DNA from: Actinomycetota bacterium
Lineage (GTDB): Bacteria; Actinomycetota; Thermoleophilia; Gaiellales; F1-60-MAGs149
Length of the DNA: 64,000 nucleotides
NCBI GenBank assembly: GCA_016870485.1
Contig: VGBM01000002.1
Coordinates: 124,001-188,000 of the forward strand
Direction: 5' to 3'
The translations under genes and the position numbers were made by a program. This document shows, piece by piece, positions 62,687-64,000 of the stretch; within the stretch, counting starts at the first letter, position 1, and every line of letters begins with the position of its first letter. The notes beneath the pieces were generated by a model. The model did not search any database. It was not told where the DNA came from and was given only the letters and a program-made list of their open reading frames with translations.

Positions 62687-63253
62687 ATGGTCGACGACGC
62701 CGCCTTCGACGCGGACCTGGTCCGGTGCGCCCGTGCGGCGCGAGCCGACGGCGACGACGAGCGCGCCCGGCGGCTGGCCGCCGAGCTGTGGGGCCGCTAC
62801 GAGGACCGCGCCCGCATCGCCGCGCGCCGCGTGGCCCGCGGCGCCGAGGTCGACGAGGTCTTCGGCAACCTGCAGCTGCGCTTCGTCCTGTGGGTCTACA
62901 ACCGCGACCAGGAGCCCCGGCACATGGGCGGCCTGATCACGCAGATGGCGAAGTGGGCGTACGGGGACGTGCAGCGGGCCGAGGCCCGCCAGCCCGTCAC
63001 CGTCGAGGAGATCGACCGCACGCCGTACGAGGACGACGCGCTCGACCTGGTCCTCGACCGCGACGAGATCGCGCGGCTCGTGCCGATCCTGTCCGACCGC
63101 GAGCGGGTCGTGATCGAGCGGATGCTCGAGGACGCGCCCGACGCCGAGGTCGCGGCCGAGCTCGACGTCGAACCCAACAACCTCCACCAGATCCGCTGGC
63201 GGGCGATGCGGCGCCTGCGCGCGGCGGCCGAGCAGGCAGAATCGGGGACGTGA
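62687..63253 (+). CDS. Sigma-70-like (ECF-type) factor, divergent
   Basis: This 188-residue protein has a region-4-like C-terminal helix-turn-helix (VPILSDRERVVIERMLEDAPDAEVAAELDVEPNNLHQIRWRAMRRL) and an N-terminal helical part that could be a degenerate region 2. It is probably an alternative sigma factor or sigma-like regulator. The next gene starts on its stop codon (TGATG), so the two products are made together. Confidence 0.65.
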   Translation: MVDDAAFDADLVRCARAARADGDDERARRLAAELWGRYEDRARIAARRVARGAEVDEVFGNLQLRFVLWVYNRDQEPRHMGGLITQMAKWAYGDVQRAEARQPVTVEEIDRTPYEDDALDLVLDRDEIARLVPILSDRERVVIERMLEDAPDAEVAAELDVEPNNLHQIRWRAMRRLRAAAEQAESGT

Positions 63254-63855
63254 TGGACGAGCGCGAGCTGCTCCTCGGCGAGCTGATGGCGGAGGTCCTC
63301 GCCGCCCTGGACGAGCGCCGCTTCGACGCGGTCGACCCGATCCTCGAGCGGGCCGGCGACGACCGCCAGCCGGTGCTCGACATGGTCGAGCTGGCCCTCT
63401 CGATCCGCGGCCCCGCCGCGCCCGCGGCGGCCGTCGTCGACGAGCTCGCCGCCGCGCCGATGTTCGACGAGCGCGCCTGGGCGGACATCCTCGAGCCTGC
63501 GCGCCACGCGCTCGGGCTCAAGCGCCCCGAGCTGATCGACCGACTCGCGGAGCGCCTCGGCGTCGCCGGCGCGGAGGGCCGCGCCCGGCTCGCGGAGCGC
63601 TACCACGAGCTGGAGAGCGGGCTGCTCCCCGCGCAGGGCGTCGCCCCCGCGCTGACCGGCGCGCTCGGTGACCTGCTCGGCGGGATCGGCGAGACGCTGC
63701 GCCAGACGCGCTACAACGCGGCCGGCCTCGGCCCCGACCTCGCCTTCAACCGCACGGGCGCCCCGCTCGAGCTGCACATGGACGTGCAGATGCTCCCGTC
63801 GGACGAGCCGACGACGGACGCCGAGCGCGTCGTCGACGACCTCTTCGGCGTCTAG
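63253..63855 (+). CDS. Protein of unknown function coupled to the sigma-like factor
   Basis: This 200-residue, mainly helical, acidic protein starts at ATG 63253 inside the stop of the sigma-like gene. A central segment (LKRPELIDRLAERLGV, then LAERYHELESGLLPAQGV) resembles an Xre-type helix-turn-helix neighbourhood. The C-terminal part is polar. By position it may modulate the sigma-like factor. It shares a CTAG with the convergent ImmA/IrrE-like gene. Confidence 0.6.
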   Translation: MDERELLLGELMAEVLAALDERRFDAVDPILERAGDDRQPVLDMVELALSIRGPAAPAAAVVDELAAAPMFDERAWADILEPARHALGLKRPELIDRLAERLGVAGAEGRARLAERYHELESGLLPAQGVAPALTGALGDLLGGIGETLRQTRYNAAGLGPDLAFNRTGAPLELHMDVQMLPSDEPTTDAERVVDDLFGV

Positions 63856-64000
63856 AGCCCGGGGTCGTAGTCGTCGCGGCGCGGGCGCCGCTTGATGTAG
63901 CCGAGGTTGTAGAGCCGCCAGGCCATCGACAGCGCCGACACCCCGAAGGCCGCGGCGAGGCCCGGCACGTCGGCCCCGTCGCGCCCGACCGCGCCGTGCA
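63852..64000 (-). CDS. C-terminal end of an ImmA/IrrE-like protein (partial)
   Basis: Only the last 49 codons are in the window. GLAAAFGVSALSMAWRLYNLGYIKRRP resembles the end of ImmA/IrrE (DUF955) metalloproteases, where a short helix-turn-helix-like stretch follows the catalytic domain. The HExxH motif would lie outside the window, so the family call is provisional. Such proteases often cleave or relieve a paired repressor. Confidence 0.5.
   Translation of the reverse strand, partial: HGAVGRDGADVPGLAAAFGVSALSMAWRLYNLGYIKRRPRRDDYDPGL

Overview
The window is very GC-rich DNA with many GTG starts, strong G/C third-position bias, compact operons and a group-1 sigma factor. It reads as a chromosomal segment of a high-GC Gram-positive bacterium. 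The mix of MttB-family proteins, FAD-GcvT dehydrogenases, a retinal-forming pair and short leaderless promoters suggests an Actinobacteriota lineage near Thermoleophilia/Solirubrobacterales. That placement is inference. I see no prophage, insertion sequence or CRISPR array.

Layout. 1-6.2 kb: the end of a secreted protein, then two overlapping dimethylglycine/sarcosine dehydrogenase-like genes facing a GntR regulator across a paired operator. 6.2-14.7 kb: a frameshifted DUF1996 gene, an MttB-family methyltransferase, two metallo-beta-lactamase-fold hydrolases, a Gfo/Idh/MocA oxidoreductase, a ThDP enzyme, an aldehyde dehydrogenase and a USP-like protein. 14.8-24.5 kb: pckA, a solute-binding lipoprotein with a membrane partner, a second MttB, an acetoacetate decarboxylase-like protein, an amine oxidase, a PLP decarboxylase and a luciferase-like gene broken by two amber codons. 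24.5-32.8 kb: a DtxR-like protein without metal ligands, two more amine oxidases, a cupin, a glutamine amidotransferase, mobA, a quinone-stress operon (VOC dioxygenase, hydrolase, MarR), a threonine aldolase and a dehydrogenase fragment. 32.8-45.4 kb: a four-gene operon with an unfamiliar 566-residue protein, a CaiD-like hydratase, a multicopper oxidase with a hydratase, a short-chain dehydrogenase with denD, a PPOX-fold protein, blh plus crtY, and tRNA-Thr. 45.5-53.5 kb: an arginine-deiminase-family enzyme, OsmC, a secreted protein, a three-gene ABC importer, a decayed AzgA permease, a GPx-like lipoprotein and a P450. 53.5-64 kb: tRNA-Tyr, rpoD, a YbjN-like protein, pgsA, a pteridine-reductase-like SDR, thyX, an M32 carboxypeptidase, a cold-shock protein, a flavin reductase, an EamA transporter, a CapA remnant, a quinone oxidoreductase, and a small sigma factor / helical protein / ImmA-IrrE-like group cut by the window end.

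How it fits together. The main theme is catabolism of methylated and quaternary amines and their products: two MttB proteins, two FAD-GcvT dehydrogenases, a CaiD-like hydratase, amine oxidases and aldehyde dehydrogenases. No corrinoid protein is visible to partner MttB. Secondary themes are redox and quinone stress, carotenoid-to-retinal conversion, and housekeeping genes.

Expression architecture. At least 16 genes carry a TANNNT hexamer only 6-7 bases before the start codon, as expected for leaderless mRNAs. Same-strand neighbours often overlap as GTGA or ATGA, and several convergent pairs share one CTAG as both stops. Five loci are decayed (DUF1996, luciferase-like, FAD oxidase, AzgA, CapA).
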